64,000 nt of DNA from AAA164-E04 sp964342825 (lineage in GTDB: Bacteria; Verrucomicrobiota; Verrucomicrobiia; Limisphaerales; AAA164-E04), in assembly GCA_964342825.1 (NCBI GenBank), contig CAYFHO010000006.1:1-64000 (forward strand), read 5' to 3'. Made by a program: the position numbers and the translations under genes. How positions within the stretch are numbered: the first letter of the stretch is position 1; every line of letters begins with the position of its first letter. Below are positions 17,476 through 27,245 of this stretch, piece after piece. The notes beneath the pieces are model-generated. The model saw only the letters and a list, made by a program, of their open reading frames with translations. It did no database searches and was not told where the DNA came from.

Positions 17476-19395
17476 TTAACTTTTCTGGTATACATCCGCG
17501 CCTTTCTCGGCGAACTCTTTTGATTTTTCTTCCATACCTTGTTTTAAAGCTTCCTCCTCGGAAAGCCCTTGCTTGCGGGCATACTCACGCACGTCCTCGG
17601 TAATTTTCATGGCACAAAAATGAGGGCCACACATGGAGCAAAAGTGAGCTGTTTTGGCACCATCCTGAGGGAGCGTTTCATCGTGATAATCACGTGCGGT
17701 TTCCGGGTCGAGTCCCAGGTTAAACTGATCTTCCCAGCGGAACTCAAAGCGGGATTTACTCAAGGCATTATCCCGATATTGGGCCGATGGATGCCCTTTG
17801 GCTAAATCAGCAGCATGGGCGGCAATTTTGTAGGTGATCACACCTTCTTTCACGTCCTTTTTGTTGGGCAAACCAAGATGTTCTTTGGGTGTCACATAAC
17901 ACAACATGGCACAACCATACCAACCAATCATGGCTGCTCCGATTCCGCTGGTAATATGATCATAACCTGGGGCGATATCAGTGGTCAGGGGCCCCAAAGT
18001 ATAAAACGGAGCTTCATCACACCATTCGATTTGTTTGGTCATGTTTTCCTGAATCATATGCATGGGCACATGCCCCGGACCTTCATTCATGACCTGAACA
18101 CCATGCTCCCAGGCTCGTTTGGTCAATTCTCCCTGCACCTTCAACTCGGCAAATTGGGCTTCATCGTTCGCATCCGCAATCGAACCTGGACGCAATCCAT
18201 CTCCGATACTGAAGCTGATGTCATAAGCCGCCATGATCTCACAGATTTCATCCCAGTGGGTGTATAGGAAATTTTCTTTGTGATGTGACAAACACCACTT
18301 GGCCATAATGGAACCGCCACGTGAAACAATACCTGTGGCTCTGGAGGCTGTCATGGGGACAAATCTCAAAAGCACCCCAGCGTGTATGGTGAAATAATCC
18401 ACACCCTGCTCGGCCTGCTCAATCAAGGTGTCACGATATATTTCCCAGGTCAGGTCCTCAGCTCGCCCATTGACTTTTTCAAGTGCCTGGTAAATCGGAA
18501 CTGTCCCGATAGGTACGGGTGAGTTGCGCAGAATCCATTCACGAGTTGCATGGATGTTCTTCCCTGTCGACAAATCCATGACGGTGTCTGCCCCCCATTT
18601 AGTGGCCCAACGCATCTTCTCAACCTCTTCCTCAATACTCGAAGCAACCGCCGAATTGCCAATGTTAGCGTTTATTTTTACCAAAAAATTCCGCCCAATA
18701 ATCATGGGCTCCAATTCAGGATGGTTGATGTTGCAGGGAATGATTGCACGACCTCTTGCTACTTCATCTCGAACAAATTCAGGAGTGATCTGCTTGGGAA
18801 TCTGTGCCCCCCATGGTTGCCCTGGGTGCTGATGATCCAACGAATTCTTGGGCTGTTTGGATGCGTTCTCGATAGCCTTGGCTCGCCCCATGTTTTCACG
18901 AATGGCAATATACTCCATTTCTGGGGTAATGATCCCCTGGCGTGCATACCAGAGCTGGGTCACTGGATGCCCTTTTGATGCGCGCATGGGCTTTCGTTTC
19001 AATCCGGGAAATTGCTTCAATGCCGCTCCCTCCGCCGCACGATGGGCTGATTCAACGTGTTTGTCGGACAAATAGCCGTTATCCAAAGGAAGAACTTCCC
19101 GACCTTCATATGTTTCAACATCATCACGCTGAAGAATCCAGTCCCGCCGCAAAGCTGGCAAACCTTCGCTGACCTCTCCTTCAAAAGCCGGATCTCCCCA
19201 TGGACCACTGGTGTCGTAAACACGAACAGGCTCGTTTTCAATGGTTTCCCCGGAAACACTATGCGTCGGATGCAATTTGATTTCTCGCATCGGCACATTG
19301 AGTTCTGGATGGATACTTCCCTTCACATATACTTTACTTGAATTGGGCAAAGGTTCGATACTTGAAGGCTCGGTTTGGTCTTTGTTAGCTATCAT
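17476..19395 (-). CDS. thiC: Phosphomethylpyrimidine synthase
   Basis: ThiC is a radical SAM enzyme that turns aminoimidazole ribotide into hydroxymethylpyrimidine phosphate, the pyrimidine half of thiamine. The 639-aa length is typical. The C-terminal cluster motif CSMCGPHFC (C586, C589, C594) binds the 4Fe-4S cluster. Conserved segments include DTVMDLSTG, YFTIHAGVL, SRGGSIMAKWCL and NEGPGHVPMHMI. A TPP riboswitch lies in the leader, and no other thi gene is adjacent. It is probably expressed as a single gene between its own promoter and terminator and repressed when TPP is plentiful. The thiamine made would supply the ThDP of the E1 enzyme coded upstream. Confidence 0.97.
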   Translation of the reverse strand: MIANKDQTEPSSIEPLPNSSKVYVKGSIHPELNVPMREIKLHPTHSVSGETIENEPVRVYDTSGPWGDPAFEGEVSEGLPALRRDWILQRDDVETYEGREVLPLDNGYLSDKHVESAHRAAEGAALKQFPGLKRKPMRASKGHPVTQLWYARQGIITPEMEYIAIRENMGRAKAIENASKQPKNSLDHQHPGQPWGAQIPKQITPEFVRDEVARGRAIIPCNINHPELEPMIIGRNFLVKINANIGNSAVASSIEEEVEKMRWATKWGADTVMDLSTGKNIHATREWILRNSPVPIGTVPIYQALEKVNGRAEDLTWEIYRDTLIEQAEQGVDYFTIHAGVLLRFVPMTASRATGIVSRGGSIMAKWCLSHHKENFLYTHWDEICEIMAAYDISFSIGDGLRPGSIADANDEAQFAELKVQGELTKRAWEHGVQVMNEGPGHVPMHMIQENMTKQIEWCDEAPFYTLGPLTTDIAPGYDHITSGIGAAMIGWYGCAMLCYVTPKEHLGLPNKKDVKEGVITYKIAAHAADLAKGHPSAQYRDNALSKSRFEFRWEDQFNLGLDPETARDYHDETLPQDGAKTAHFCSMCGPHFCAMKITEDVREYARKQGLSEEEALKQGMEEKSKEFAEKGADVYQKS

Positions 19396-19453
19396 GGCAC
19401 TGATCTAAAATTTTGACGGCGGGAAACACCACCCAAAGGTAAGGAAAAAAATC

Positions 19454-19552
19454 GTTCCCTTCGTCGGCATTACCCGCACAGGTTCAACGGGTCATTCGTC
19501 CTCCCGAACAAAACTCTCAGCATGTATCAAGGCGCACGTGTGCACCCTATGG
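19454..19552 (-). promoter_or_regulatory. TPP riboswitch (THI element) upstream of thiC
   Basis: On the minus strand the conserved THI-box blocks appear in order: AGGGTGC, CTGAGAG, ACCCGTTGAACCTG, GGGTAATGCCGACGAAGGGA. They form the aptamer that binds thiamine pyrophosphate. The element ends about 60 nt before the thiC start codon. A run of seven Ts follows shortly after the aptamer (19445-19451), but I see no clean terminator stem, so whether control is on transcription or translation is undecided. Confidence 0.96.
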
Positions 19553-19572
19553 ATCGCTCCCCGAATGGATGA

Positions 19573-19601
19573 AATCTAAATTGTTCCATATGCCCGGTCA
19601 A
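19573..19601 (-). promoter_or_regulatory. Sigma70-type promoter for the thiC riboswitch transcript
   Basis: Minus-strand TTGACC (19596-19601) and TAGATT (19573-19578) are 17 nt apart. The expected transcription start near 19565 falls just upstream of the first riboswitch block, which supports the assignment. Confidence 0.65.
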
Positions 19602-19795
19602 GGGCAGAACGAAAAGGACTCAACTCAATATTCGTTAGATGAGTCGTCTCACACTCCAGGATGCGATCGAGAAAGAATGCGAATACTGCCTGAATCCAAA
19701 TACACTCCAGTTCGAGGGAAAAAGGAGTGGAAGGACACCGATAATCAGAAACTCAGAGAGGATAAGGTTTCCAGAAAAACGATGAAGCAGGCATT

Positions 19796-20719
19796 TTAAT
19801 TCGAAGGGAAATGCAGCATCGTGACGATATCCTTTTCGGGAGTTGTTTTGGGATCGCTTTCGTAAATTTCGAATGTAGGAACTTTGCGATCCTGACGAAA
19901 CACTTTGGCTCTGACATGCATCATCCCTGCGGACCAAGCGTTTCCAAGGTGGCGATAGGGGCCTGTGTGCCTGATCTGATAGGATTTGCAGCTTGGAATT
20001 TCTTCAAGAATCATACCCTCAGGGAGTGGAAGTCCTAGGTTAGCAAGTGGGATGCAACAGGTAAACTCGGTGGCGCCTTTGGCAATTTGAAAATCGTGAT
20101 AAATCGCAAACGGTTTCCCCTCGATTTCGATCTCCTCCTGCTGCAGCCAGGACGCCATGCAGGCAAAATCAGCTTCCATTTTAGGTCCAATTTCCGAAAT
20201 GGCACATCGACTCCTTATTCCGAGATATTTCATACCCTGAAATTCTGAGATACCCAAGAAGTCTAACTTGGATGGAACTTCACCAGTTTCCAAATGATCC
20301 TTGAGCATGTTTAATCCACGCTCATAGTCCATCCCGATGGCTGCTGTCATCAGGGATTTCAAGAAAAACATAAACCACGGAAGGGATCCATTCATAGTCC
20401 AGGTAAGTTCCACTTTGTCTCCCTGCGGCTTGAATAAAAAACTGACATCGGACTCGGATTTCCATGGTTTTAAAAACTTCAGTTTGTAGCGAATGTAATT
20501 ACCCGGCAACTCCTCAAGAACCTCCATCTGCCCGCTGCCAATGATCTTTCCATCCCAAGAGTAACGGCTACCGTCCTCGGCATAATCCAAAACACAATCA
20601 GGCTCGGCAATCACCCAGGGAGACCAGGCATTCCACTGCTGAAAATCCCTCACGGATTCATAGGCTTTCTCCACAGAGGTGGATATTTCTACTGATTTCT
20701 GGACTTTAAATTTAGGCAT
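19796..20719 (-). CDS. SRPBCC domain protein with GyrI-like effector-binding domain
   Basis: The 307-aa cytoplasmic protein joins two ligand-binding folds. Residues 1-145 are an SRPBCC (START-like) domain (KSVEISTSVEKAYESVRDFQQWNAWSPW written in two blocks; final DYERGLNMLKDHLE helix). Residues 155-307 form a GyrI/AraC effector-binding-like domain (IPSCKSYQIRHTGPYRHLGNAWSAG; FEIYESDP). There is no DNA-binding domain. Fusions of this type are common in bacteria and are thought to bind small hydrophobic ligands. The ligand is unknown. It is not obviously in an operon. Confidence 0.82.
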   Translation of the reverse strand: MPKFKVQKSVEISTSVEKAYESVRDFQQWNAWSPWVIAEPDCVLDYAEDGSRYSWDGKIIGSGQMEVLEELPGNYIRYKLKFLKPWKSESDVSFLFKPQGDKVELTWTMNGSLPWFMFFLKSLMTAAIGMDYERGLNMLKDHLETGEVPSKLDFLGISEFQGMKYLGIRSRCAISEIGPKMEADFACMASWLQQEEIEIEGKPFAIYHDFQIAKGATEFTCCIPLANLGLPLPEGMILEEIPSCKSYQIRHTGPYRHLGNAWSAGMMHVRAKVFRQDRKVPTFEIYESDPKTTPEKDIVTMLHFPSN

Positions 20720-20842
20720 GACGGGTAATCTGGTTCACGAATTTGATGCATCGGATTGCGGATAACATCTTAAGGATACGCGTGAAATGTAAATTGACGA
20801 GTGTTTTTTAAAGCCTTCAGAAACGAAAATAAAATGACCTCT

Positions 20843-22195
20843 TTACCGTCGTGGTGTATTGGTAAGTGGTTTATGGACTCTACCGGGCAAAGACCGAGTC
20901 TGTTCTGCTTGATGAATTTTGTTCATTTGATTTTGGCGAACCACTGGCAAATTCAAATCATCATGCGAAGGGGATTGGACCTCAGCCGAACCCGGGCCAG
21001 AAATCTGGCTAGAAATCGGTAAGGAAGGCGCCACTCTCATCACTTGTCCATTAGGGCGTTGGATAAATGCCTGTGGATTCTGCACATTTCGCAATGCGTC
21101 TTGCCCCTGATTTGAACGATTTGAATTCGAAGCAGATGAACCAGACTTCTTAGCGGTCAGTTCCTTTTGTTGACTCAAGCGTATCCTGGCCATGACATCA
21201 TTGGCAGGGATGCCATGGTTTCCTATCCTCAAATTTCTGCCACGAACAAAACGGTCAGCCGGTTGAGAATGGCGATAAACTGAACCTGCTTTCTCCGCCT
21301 TCAGAACCTTCGAATGAAGAGATGTATCCAGGAGGTTTTTCTTTTTTAAGAAAACATAATGATCTTCACTCAAAAGAGCGTGATAAGATGAACTGACTTT
21401 AGGTTTTCTTGAGGATTTCTGACTGGAATCAGACGGTTCCTCTCCTGAATCCACGGGAGGCATTGGGGCCCAACCGCAATACTCCCCGGCATTACGCCAG
21501 CTCACCCAAGCGGTGCTCCAGTCACCTTCCGGTTTCCAAGCCCAGCCCTTGGAGGTATGAAACCACCGGCCAAAATGAAAGGGATAGCCTCCCCACCGAT
21601 AATCCGAACGCCAAAGCCATCCGCCCTTGGTGTAAGTCCATTTACCGTCATTCAAATACGGACGCCACTGCGGGTTGATCTGACTTTCCCTTGGAATCCA
21701 GCAGGTTCCGTGGTTTGAATGACGAAACCAGCGACCGTGAGGATTCAGCGCGTTGTAGAATATGTTGAACTGCGTCTGAGGTATGCTTGATGTGATATAC
21801 TGATATTTCCCTTCAAATCCAGGATGGTCAAAGGGCAGTTCAATTTCTTCCTCCGATACTGTGGACTCTGGTTCAATCGGAGGAGGTGGTGCTGATTCGA
21901 CAGTGAACAATTCCTCATCATTTGCATCAGGCTTGGGTTCAGGCTGAGAAATTGGCTTTGATTCATCGGTTTCAACTTGGACGGGTTCGGTTTCTTGAAC
22001 ATGAGAAGGCTCAGCTGGCTTGTCTTCCTGCTCAGTTGAAATCGAATCAGTGGAAACCAGTGAAGCTGCGTAAGCGTTTTCATTTCGCGATGCCTCTTGC
22101 TGATTAAGGTGTTGAGTAATGACATCTGCAATGATGAGGCCGGCAAGAAAAAGACTGCCCGCAAGGATCAATGTGCGTTCTGATTGAGGTTTCAT
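20843..22195 (-). CDS. DUF6600-type YXWGXW protein with single N-terminal membrane anchor
   Basis: The 450-aa protein has a membrane helix at about residues 8-27. A Glu/Pro/Ser-rich spacer follows (about 45-120). A Trp/Gly-rich domain at about 145-255 carries repeated GRWFRHS, WRPYLNDGKWTYT, GGWLWRSDYRWGG, HFGRWFHT and CGWAPMPP units, the pattern of DUF6600/YXWGXW proteins. The last 180 residues are polar, with Asn/Gln/Ser-rich low complexity. The family is common in Verrucomicrobia and its function is unknown; a role at the cell surface or periplasm is inferred from the anchor. Confidence 0.82.
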   Translation of the reverse strand: MKPQSERTLILAGSLFLAGLIIADVITQHLNQQEASRNENAYAASLVSTDSISTEQEDKPAEPSHVQETEPVQVETDESKPISQPEPKPDANDEELFTVESAPPPPIEPESTVSEEEIELPFDHPGFEGKYQYITSSIPQTQFNIFYNALNPHGRWFRHSNHGTCWIPRESQINPQWRPYLNDGKWTYTKGGWLWRSDYRWGGYPFHFGRWFHTSKGWAWKPEGDWSTAWVSWRNAGEYCGWAPMPPVDSGEEPSDSSQKSSRKPKVSSSYHALLSEDHYVFLKKKNLLDTSLHSKVLKAEKAGSVYRHSQPADRFVRGRNLRIGNHGIPANDVMARIRLSQQKELTAKKSGSSASNSNRSNQGQDALRNVQNPQAFIQRPNGQVMRVAPSLPISSQISGPGSAEVQSPSHDDLNLPVVRQNQMNKIHQAEQTRSLPGRVHKPLTNTPRR

Positions 22196-22387
22196 GGCAT
22201 TATCAACTTATTACAATAAGCATTCCAAGCATTCGGAATGGTATCATTGTCAGCAATTTTTAAACCATCTTCTGGAAATTAAGACATGCTTTTACCCCTA
22301 CCACCATGTTGAAAAGAATAGCACCACAACAACGGGTTGCAACATCAACTTGCACTGAACAAAGTGGTTAAAATACAATCCAATGCC

Positions 22388-23140
22388 ATGCGCCACTTTG
22401 ATTTCATTCAGCAAGTTGTTCGATTAGGAAAGGTCATCCAGATATTTGCATTTTTAAGCATATTGACTGCGACCGCCACCCCCGCTGAACAACTCAAACC
22501 AGGAGAAAGCGAGGTTAGACCCGAAAATTTTGTGATCATTGATGAATTCATTCCCGGAATAAAAATCCAGCTCAGATACAGCACTGCTGTGAATTTTACC
22601 GGCAAGGTTGTTTCTGGATATGAAGGAGGGAGATGCTGGATCACTCGAGAGGCGGCGGTTGCTCTGAGTAAAGTTCAGGAAGAACTGGAAGCTATGAATT
22701 TGTCCCTGCTTGTTTTCGACGCTTTCCGGCCTCAAAAAGCGGTCGATTCATTTGTCGAATGGGCCAATGAGCCCATAACTTCACACCTGGAAAAGAGTCG
22801 CTACTTTCCCTACTTGAAGAAATCGGAATTGTTCCCCAAAGGTTACATCGCCGAGAAATCCGGACATTCTCGCGGGAGCACTGTTGACCTGACCATCTGT
22901 GAAATCAACCCAACTGGAGAAGCGAACCTGCTGGATATGGGAACTCCTTTCGATTTTTTTGGCCAGGAGGCCGGGACGACCTACAAAGCGATTTCAGCTC
23001 AGCAAAGAGCAAACCGACTGCTGCTAAAAACTATCATGGAAAAACATGGGTTTAAAAATTACCCCGTGGAATGGTGGCACTTCACTCTCAAAAATGAACC
23101 TTACCCGGATACTTATTTCAATTTCCCAATTTCTGAGTAG
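22388..23140 (+). CDS. ddpX: D-alanyl-D-alanine dipeptidase (VanX/DdpX family, M15D)
   Basis: The 250-aa exported zinc peptidase matches VanX-type D-Ala-D-Ala dipeptidases. The zinc ligands are H160 and D167 (SGHSRGSTVDLT) and H231, the catalytic base is E228 (EWWH), and R114 (FDAFRP) matches the transition-state arginine of the family. A signal peptide ends near residue 33 (TPA). It probably recycles D-Ala-D-Ala in the periplasm. No vanH, vanA or regulator is adjacent, so a role in vancomycin resistance is unlikely. ATG 22388 is chosen because the upstream in-frame TTG adds residues that do not fit the signal peptide. Confidence 0.9.
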   Translation: MRHFDFIQQVVRLGKVIQIFAFLSILTATATPAEQLKPGESEVRPENFVIIDEFIPGIKIQLRYSTAVNFTGKVVSGYEGGRCWITREAAVALSKVQEELEAMNLSLLVFDAFRPQKAVDSFVEWANEPITSHLEKSRYFPYLKKSELFPKGYIAEKSGHSRGSTVDLTICEINPTGEANLLDMGTPFDFFGQEAGTTYKAISAQQRANRLLLKTIMEKHGFKNYPVEWWHFTLKNEPYPDTYFNFPISE

Positions 23141-23190
23141 AAAGAAAATAAACCGATCACGAGTCCTGCTGATACTCTGCCCCAGGCGGG

Positions 23191-24747
23191 TTACTTTTTA
23201 GGAGCAAGGTCTTTTCGAGGGAAGAGAGGTTGAGGTTTCCCTACCACGTGACCAGGTTTCAGCCCTCCCCAAGCTGATTTTTCAAAAAGATCCGGTTTTT
23301 CTTCCAAGTCAAGTTGATCGTAAATTTTTTGCGCAGTCCCTGGAAGATACGGATTCAGCAATACTGCAATGATGCGACAAGACTCGACCAGAGTGTAAAG
23401 AATCTCACCCAGTCGATCTGCCTGATCGGGTTCTTTTGCCAGCTTGAATGGAGCCGTCTGGTCGATATATTGGTTCACTCTTGCAATCAATTCCCATGTT
23501 CGCCTCAGGGCGCTCTGTAGTTTGTGGCGGCGAGATAACTCGACGACCTCCTTAACGGCTTCTTCAACCTCAACTTTCAGTTCGTCGCAAACTGCAGGCA
23601 CTTCTCCCTGTCGATATCGATTCAACATGGAAAGAGATCGATTGACCAAATTACCAATACCATTGGCAAGTTCCGCGGCATAACGAGTTTCGAATCCACC
23701 GTCAGTCCAATTCCCGTCCGGGCCTATGTCAAGCTCCCGCAGCATGTAATAACGGAAGGCATCAATCCCCCATTCATCGATCACCTCATTGGGATCAACC
23801 ACATTGCCGGTCGTCTTGCTCATCTTTTGGCCGTCTTTCTGCCACCAGCCATGAACACAAACCTGTTTAGGCAATGGGATTCCTGCTGCCTTCAACATGA
23901 TCGGCCAGTAAACGGCGTGAAATTTCAAGATGTCTTTACCTATCACGTGGACATCGGCGGGCCAAAGCTTGGCTTCGGAATTTGTTTCAAAAACAAAACC
24001 TGGCAAGGATGGGTCTCCTTTGGAAGCGGGAACTGTCACGTAGTTTGTCAAAGCATCAAACCAAACATAGGTCACGTAATCCTCATCAAATGGGAGGGGA
24101 ATCCCCCAATTCAAACGCGTCTTTGGGCGCGAGATACAAAGATCCTCAAGTTTGTTATTCTTCAGGAATCCGAGCACTTCATTTCGGCGATAATCGGGAT
24201 AAACAAAATCAGGATTGGCTTCGATGTAGTCTATCAACCACTGCTGATGCCTCCCCAATTTGAAATAGTAATTATCTTCAACCAGACGAACAACTTCACC
24301 GTATATTTCGTCAAAGGAACCATCCTCTAGCCTGTCTTTCTCGGTCAAAAATGTCTCTTGCTTGGCTGAATAATAACCCTCATAGGTGGCTTTGTAGAAA
24401 TGGTCCTCTTTGTAGAGTTTGTTCAAAATGGTGCTGACCACCTTTTTGTGCCGAGCTTCGGTGGTACGGATAAAGTCGTCGTTGGAAAGCCCCAAAACAC
24501 CTACAAATGATTTCCAGCTTTCGGCCAATTCGTCACAATAGGCCTGGCTTTCCTTGCCTTGCTCGGTAGCCGCTTTCTGAACTTTTTGACCATGCTCGTC
24601 GAGCCCTGTCAGAAAAAAGGTGGACTCGCCGAGGCTTTGATGAACCCGGCAAATGGCATCGGTGATAACCTTTTCATAAGCATGCCCCAAATGAGGATGC
24701 CCGTTCACATAGTCTATGGCGGTCGTTAAATAAAAAGTCTTACTCAT
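23191..24747 (-). CDS. metG: Methionyl-tRNA synthetase
   Basis: The 518-aa class I synthetase charges tRNA-Met with methionine. The HIGH box reads HPHLGHAYE near residue 16-24, and the KMSKS loop reads KMSKT near residue 305. The domain between lacks the paired Cys zinc knuckle of E. coli-type enzymes (ETFLTEKD region), placing it in the shorter MetG2-like class. It also lacks the C-terminal tRNA-binding (Trbp111-like) extension. It is convergent with the dipeptidase gene and divergent from the DUF1592 operon. Confidence 0.96.
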   Translation of the reverse strand: MSKTFYLTTAIDYVNGHPHLGHAYEKVITDAICRVHQSLGESTFFLTGLDEHGQKVQKAATEQGKESQAYCDELAESWKSFVGVLGLSNDDFIRTTEARHKKVVSTILNKLYKEDHFYKATYEGYYSAKQETFLTEKDRLEDGSFDEIYGEVVRLVEDNYYFKLGRHQQWLIDYIEANPDFVYPDYRRNEVLGFLKNNKLEDLCISRPKTRLNWGIPLPFDEDYVTYVWFDALTNYVTVPASKGDPSLPGFVFETNSEAKLWPADVHVIGKDILKFHAVYWPIMLKAAGIPLPKQVCVHGWWQKDGQKMSKTTGNVVDPNEVIDEWGIDAFRYYMLRELDIGPDGNWTDGGFETRYAAELANGIGNLVNRSLSMLNRYRQGEVPAVCDELKVEVEEAVKEVVELSRRHKLQSALRRTWELIARVNQYIDQTAPFKLAKEPDQADRLGEILYTLVESCRIIAVLLNPYLPGTAQKIYDQLDLEEKPDLFEKSAWGGLKPGHVVGKPQPLFPRKDLAPKK

Positions 24748-24917
24748 GAATTACTCACGCTTTCGGATTCAAAATGGTCGAATACCAGGCGATTGCCAAT
24801 ACTTTTTGGAGGAGAATAGCATGACCCTTAAGTAAAATCCTCCTCAAACGATACCTTCAAACGAGGACATGATGGTTGACAGCATTGGCCTGGTATTTGA
24901 TGATCATTGAACGAATC

Positions 24918-27245
24918 ATGAGTCGATGGAACATTTTTTCAGGCCTATTGTGTCTCTTGACGTGGGTAAACGGAACAGCTGAGGTTCCTGTTTCTCCATC
25001 ATTTCTTGAGAACTATTGTTATGAATGTCACGACAGTGATTCAGAAAAAGGCGGTTTAAACCTCGAGGAAGTGGTTGATGGGTCCTTGGACACACATTCC
25101 AGTCAGTGGGAAAAGGTGTTGCGTAAAATCAATGCCAGGCAAATGCCCCCTTTGGACAGCGATCGTCCAAGTGAAAAGCTTTTCAATTCAGTCGCAAAGA
25201 GCCTGGCCACATCGCTCGACCAATGGGCCTCAAAAAACCCGAATCCCGGCAGGACAGAATCCATTCGAAGGCTGACGCGTACGGAATATCAGAACGCCAT
25301 CCGCGACCTGCTGGCCGTTGATATCGATGCCCAAACTTTGTTACCCAAGGATGAGGCCAGTCATGGATTCGACAATATTACCGTCGGATCGCTTTCTCCC
25401 ACCTTACTGAATCGATACATATCCGCCGCCCAAAAAATCAGTCGACTCGCCGTTGGGGCCAGCAAAGTAAAACCCGGTGGCCGAACCTATCGAATTCCAG
25501 CAGATGTGACCCAGGAGGAACATGTAGAGGGATTACCTTTGGGCACACGCGGCGGATTATTGATCTCACACACTTTTTCTCATGATGCTGAATATGAAAT
25601 CAGGGTGAGATTGGCTCGTGATCGAAATGAGGTCGTCGAAGGTTTGAACGGAACTTATGACTTGGATGTGCTGATCGATAACAAAAGGGTTCAGCGATTT
25701 AAAGTAGCACCTCCAAAAATCAAAAGAGACTATGAAAGTGTGGATCGCAACCTGGCTATTCGAATTCCTGTAAAGGCAGGACTGCATGAAGTCGGGGTTA
25801 CTTTTGTGGATCAATCAGACGCCCTGCTGGAACGTACGCGCCAACCATACAACGTGGCCTTCAACATGCATCGGCACCCAAGACTCAGCCCTGCCATCTA
25901 CCAGGTCAGCATCAATGGCCCATTTGACATAGAGGGAGCAGGAGAAACCGAAAGTCGTGCCAAGATTTTCATCGATTACCCAGAAAGCGAAGACGAAGAA
26001 GATGCGTGCGCCGAGAGGATCCTTTCCAATCTGATGCGGCGAGCATTTAGACGCCCGATCTCACCGGATGATCTGGTGCAACCAATGCAATTTTTCCGTC
26101 AGCACAAATTGGAGGGTGGGTTCGAACAAGGAATAGAATCAGCCTTGGGAGCCATCCTGATCAGCCCAAAATTTTTATTCAAAGTAGAGAAAGATCCGAT
26201 GGACGCCCTGTCTGACAAACCTTACAAAATTTCAGACCTGGAATTGGCTACCAGACTTTCTTTTTTCCTCTGGAGCAGCATTCCTGATGACCTGTTACTG
26301 GACCTGGCTGCTCGAGGAGAACTCAGCAAAGGCGACGAGCTGGCAAAACAAACGGCACGGATGCTCATGGACCCAAAAGCCGAAAGCTTGGTCACCAATT
26401 TTGCGGATCAATGGCTTTACCTGAGAAACCTCGACTCACTGACTCCTGATGCACGATTGTTTCCAGATTTCGACCAAAACCTGCGTGATGCATTTCGCAA
26501 GGAGACTGAATTATTTTTCAGGAACATCCTGGTAAAGGACCGAAGTGTTTTGGAGTTTCTGGAATGTGATTACACATTTTTAAATGAGAGATTGGCCAGA
26601 CACTACGGTATTTCTGGAATCCTGGGTTCCCATTTTCGAAAAGTAGCCTTAAAACCCGAAATGCACCGAGGTGGAATCCTCAGACACGGAAGCATTTTAT
26701 CGGTAACATCCTACGCAACCAGAACTTCTCCTGTGATCCGCGGACACTGGATCCTGGGCAACCTGCTGGGCTCGCCCCCACCGCCACCTCCACCCGATGT
26801 ACCTGCCCTCGAAGAAACTTCGGTCGATGCAAGCCTCTCCATCAGGGAACGGTTGGCGGAACATCGTGCCAATGCCGCCTGTGCTCAATGTCATGACATT
26901 CTCGATCCAGTTGGTTTTGTGTTGGAAAATTATGACGCGGTGGGTCGTTGGAGAGAGATGGAAAACGGACAACCTGTCGACGCTACAGGAGGTTTTCCTG
27001 ACGGAAGTAAATTTGTCGGAGTACAGGCTCTTGAAGAGGCCATGCTCAAGCGACCCGAATTATTTGTGCAAACGATGGCCGAAAAACTAATGACCTATGC
27101 ACTTGGTCGCGGCATCGAAACTTATGATGCACCGGCCATACGGGAAATCATTAGACACGCAGAAAAAGATGACTTTCGACTCAGTTCCATTATATTGGGG
27201 ATTGTTCACAGTAAACCGTTTCAAATGAGAAAGACTTTACCATGA
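24918..27245 (+). CDS. DUF1587/1592/1588/1585 planctomycetal cytochrome-type protein
   Basis: The roughly 775-aa exported protein contains the standard series of planctomycetal domains: a cytochrome-like CYECH motif at residues 34-38 (PSCyt1-like), DUF1587 (RRLTRTEYQNAIRDLL), DUF1595 and DUF1592 (RAFRRPISPDD, LATRLSFFLWSSIPDD), DUF1588 (LRHGSILSVTSYATRTSPVIRG) and DUF1585. A second CAQCH motif lies near the C-terminus (CAQCHDILDPVGFVLENYDA). A signal peptide starts at ATG 24918; earlier starts at 24876 and 24900 are weaker. It overlaps the DUF1552 gene by 4 nt, its usual partner. The biochemical role is unknown; heme binding is inferred. Confidence 0.9.
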   Translation: MSRWNIFSGLLCLLTWVNGTAEVPVSPSFLENYCYECHDSDSEKGGLNLEEVVDGSLDTHSSQWEKVLRKINARQMPPLDSDRPSEKLFNSVAKSLATSLDQWASKNPNPGRTESIRRLTRTEYQNAIRDLLAVDIDAQTLLPKDEASHGFDNITVGSLSPTLLNRYISAAQKISRLAVGASKVKPGGRTYRIPADVTQEEHVEGLPLGTRGGLLISHTFSHDAEYEIRVRLARDRNEVVEGLNGTYDLDVLIDNKRVQRFKVAPPKIKRDYESVDRNLAIRIPVKAGLHEVGVTFVDQSDALLERTRQPYNVAFNMHRHPRLSPAIYQVSINGPFDIEGAGETESRAKIFIDYPESEDEEDACAERILSNLMRRAFRRPISPDDLVQPMQFFRQHKLEGGFEQGIESALGAILISPKFLFKVEKDPMDALSDKPYKISDLELATRLSFFLWSSIPDDLLLDLAARGELSKGDELAKQTARMLMDPKAESLVTNFADQWLYLRNLDSLTPDARLFPDFDQNLRDAFRKETELFFRNILVKDRSVLEFLECDYTFLNERLARHYGISGILGSHFRKVALKPEMHRGGILRHGSILSVTSYATRTSPVIRGHWILGNLLGSPPPPPPPDVPALEETSVDASLSIRERLAEHRANAACAQCHDILDPVGFVLENYDAVGRWREMENGQPVDATGGFPDGSKFVGVQALEEAMLKRPELFVQTMAEKLMTYALGRGIETYDAPAIREIIRHAEKDDFRLSSIILGIVHSKPFQMRKTLP

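Noticed and set aside
19569..19799. 76-aa plus-strand ORF upstream of thiC
   Set aside because: It runs antisense through the thiC promoter and has a highly charged, random-looking sequence.
22388..23140. VanX homologue as a vancomycin resistance marker
   Set aside because: vanH, vanA and vanRS are absent; chromosomal dipeptidases of this family are common in peptidoglycan recycling.
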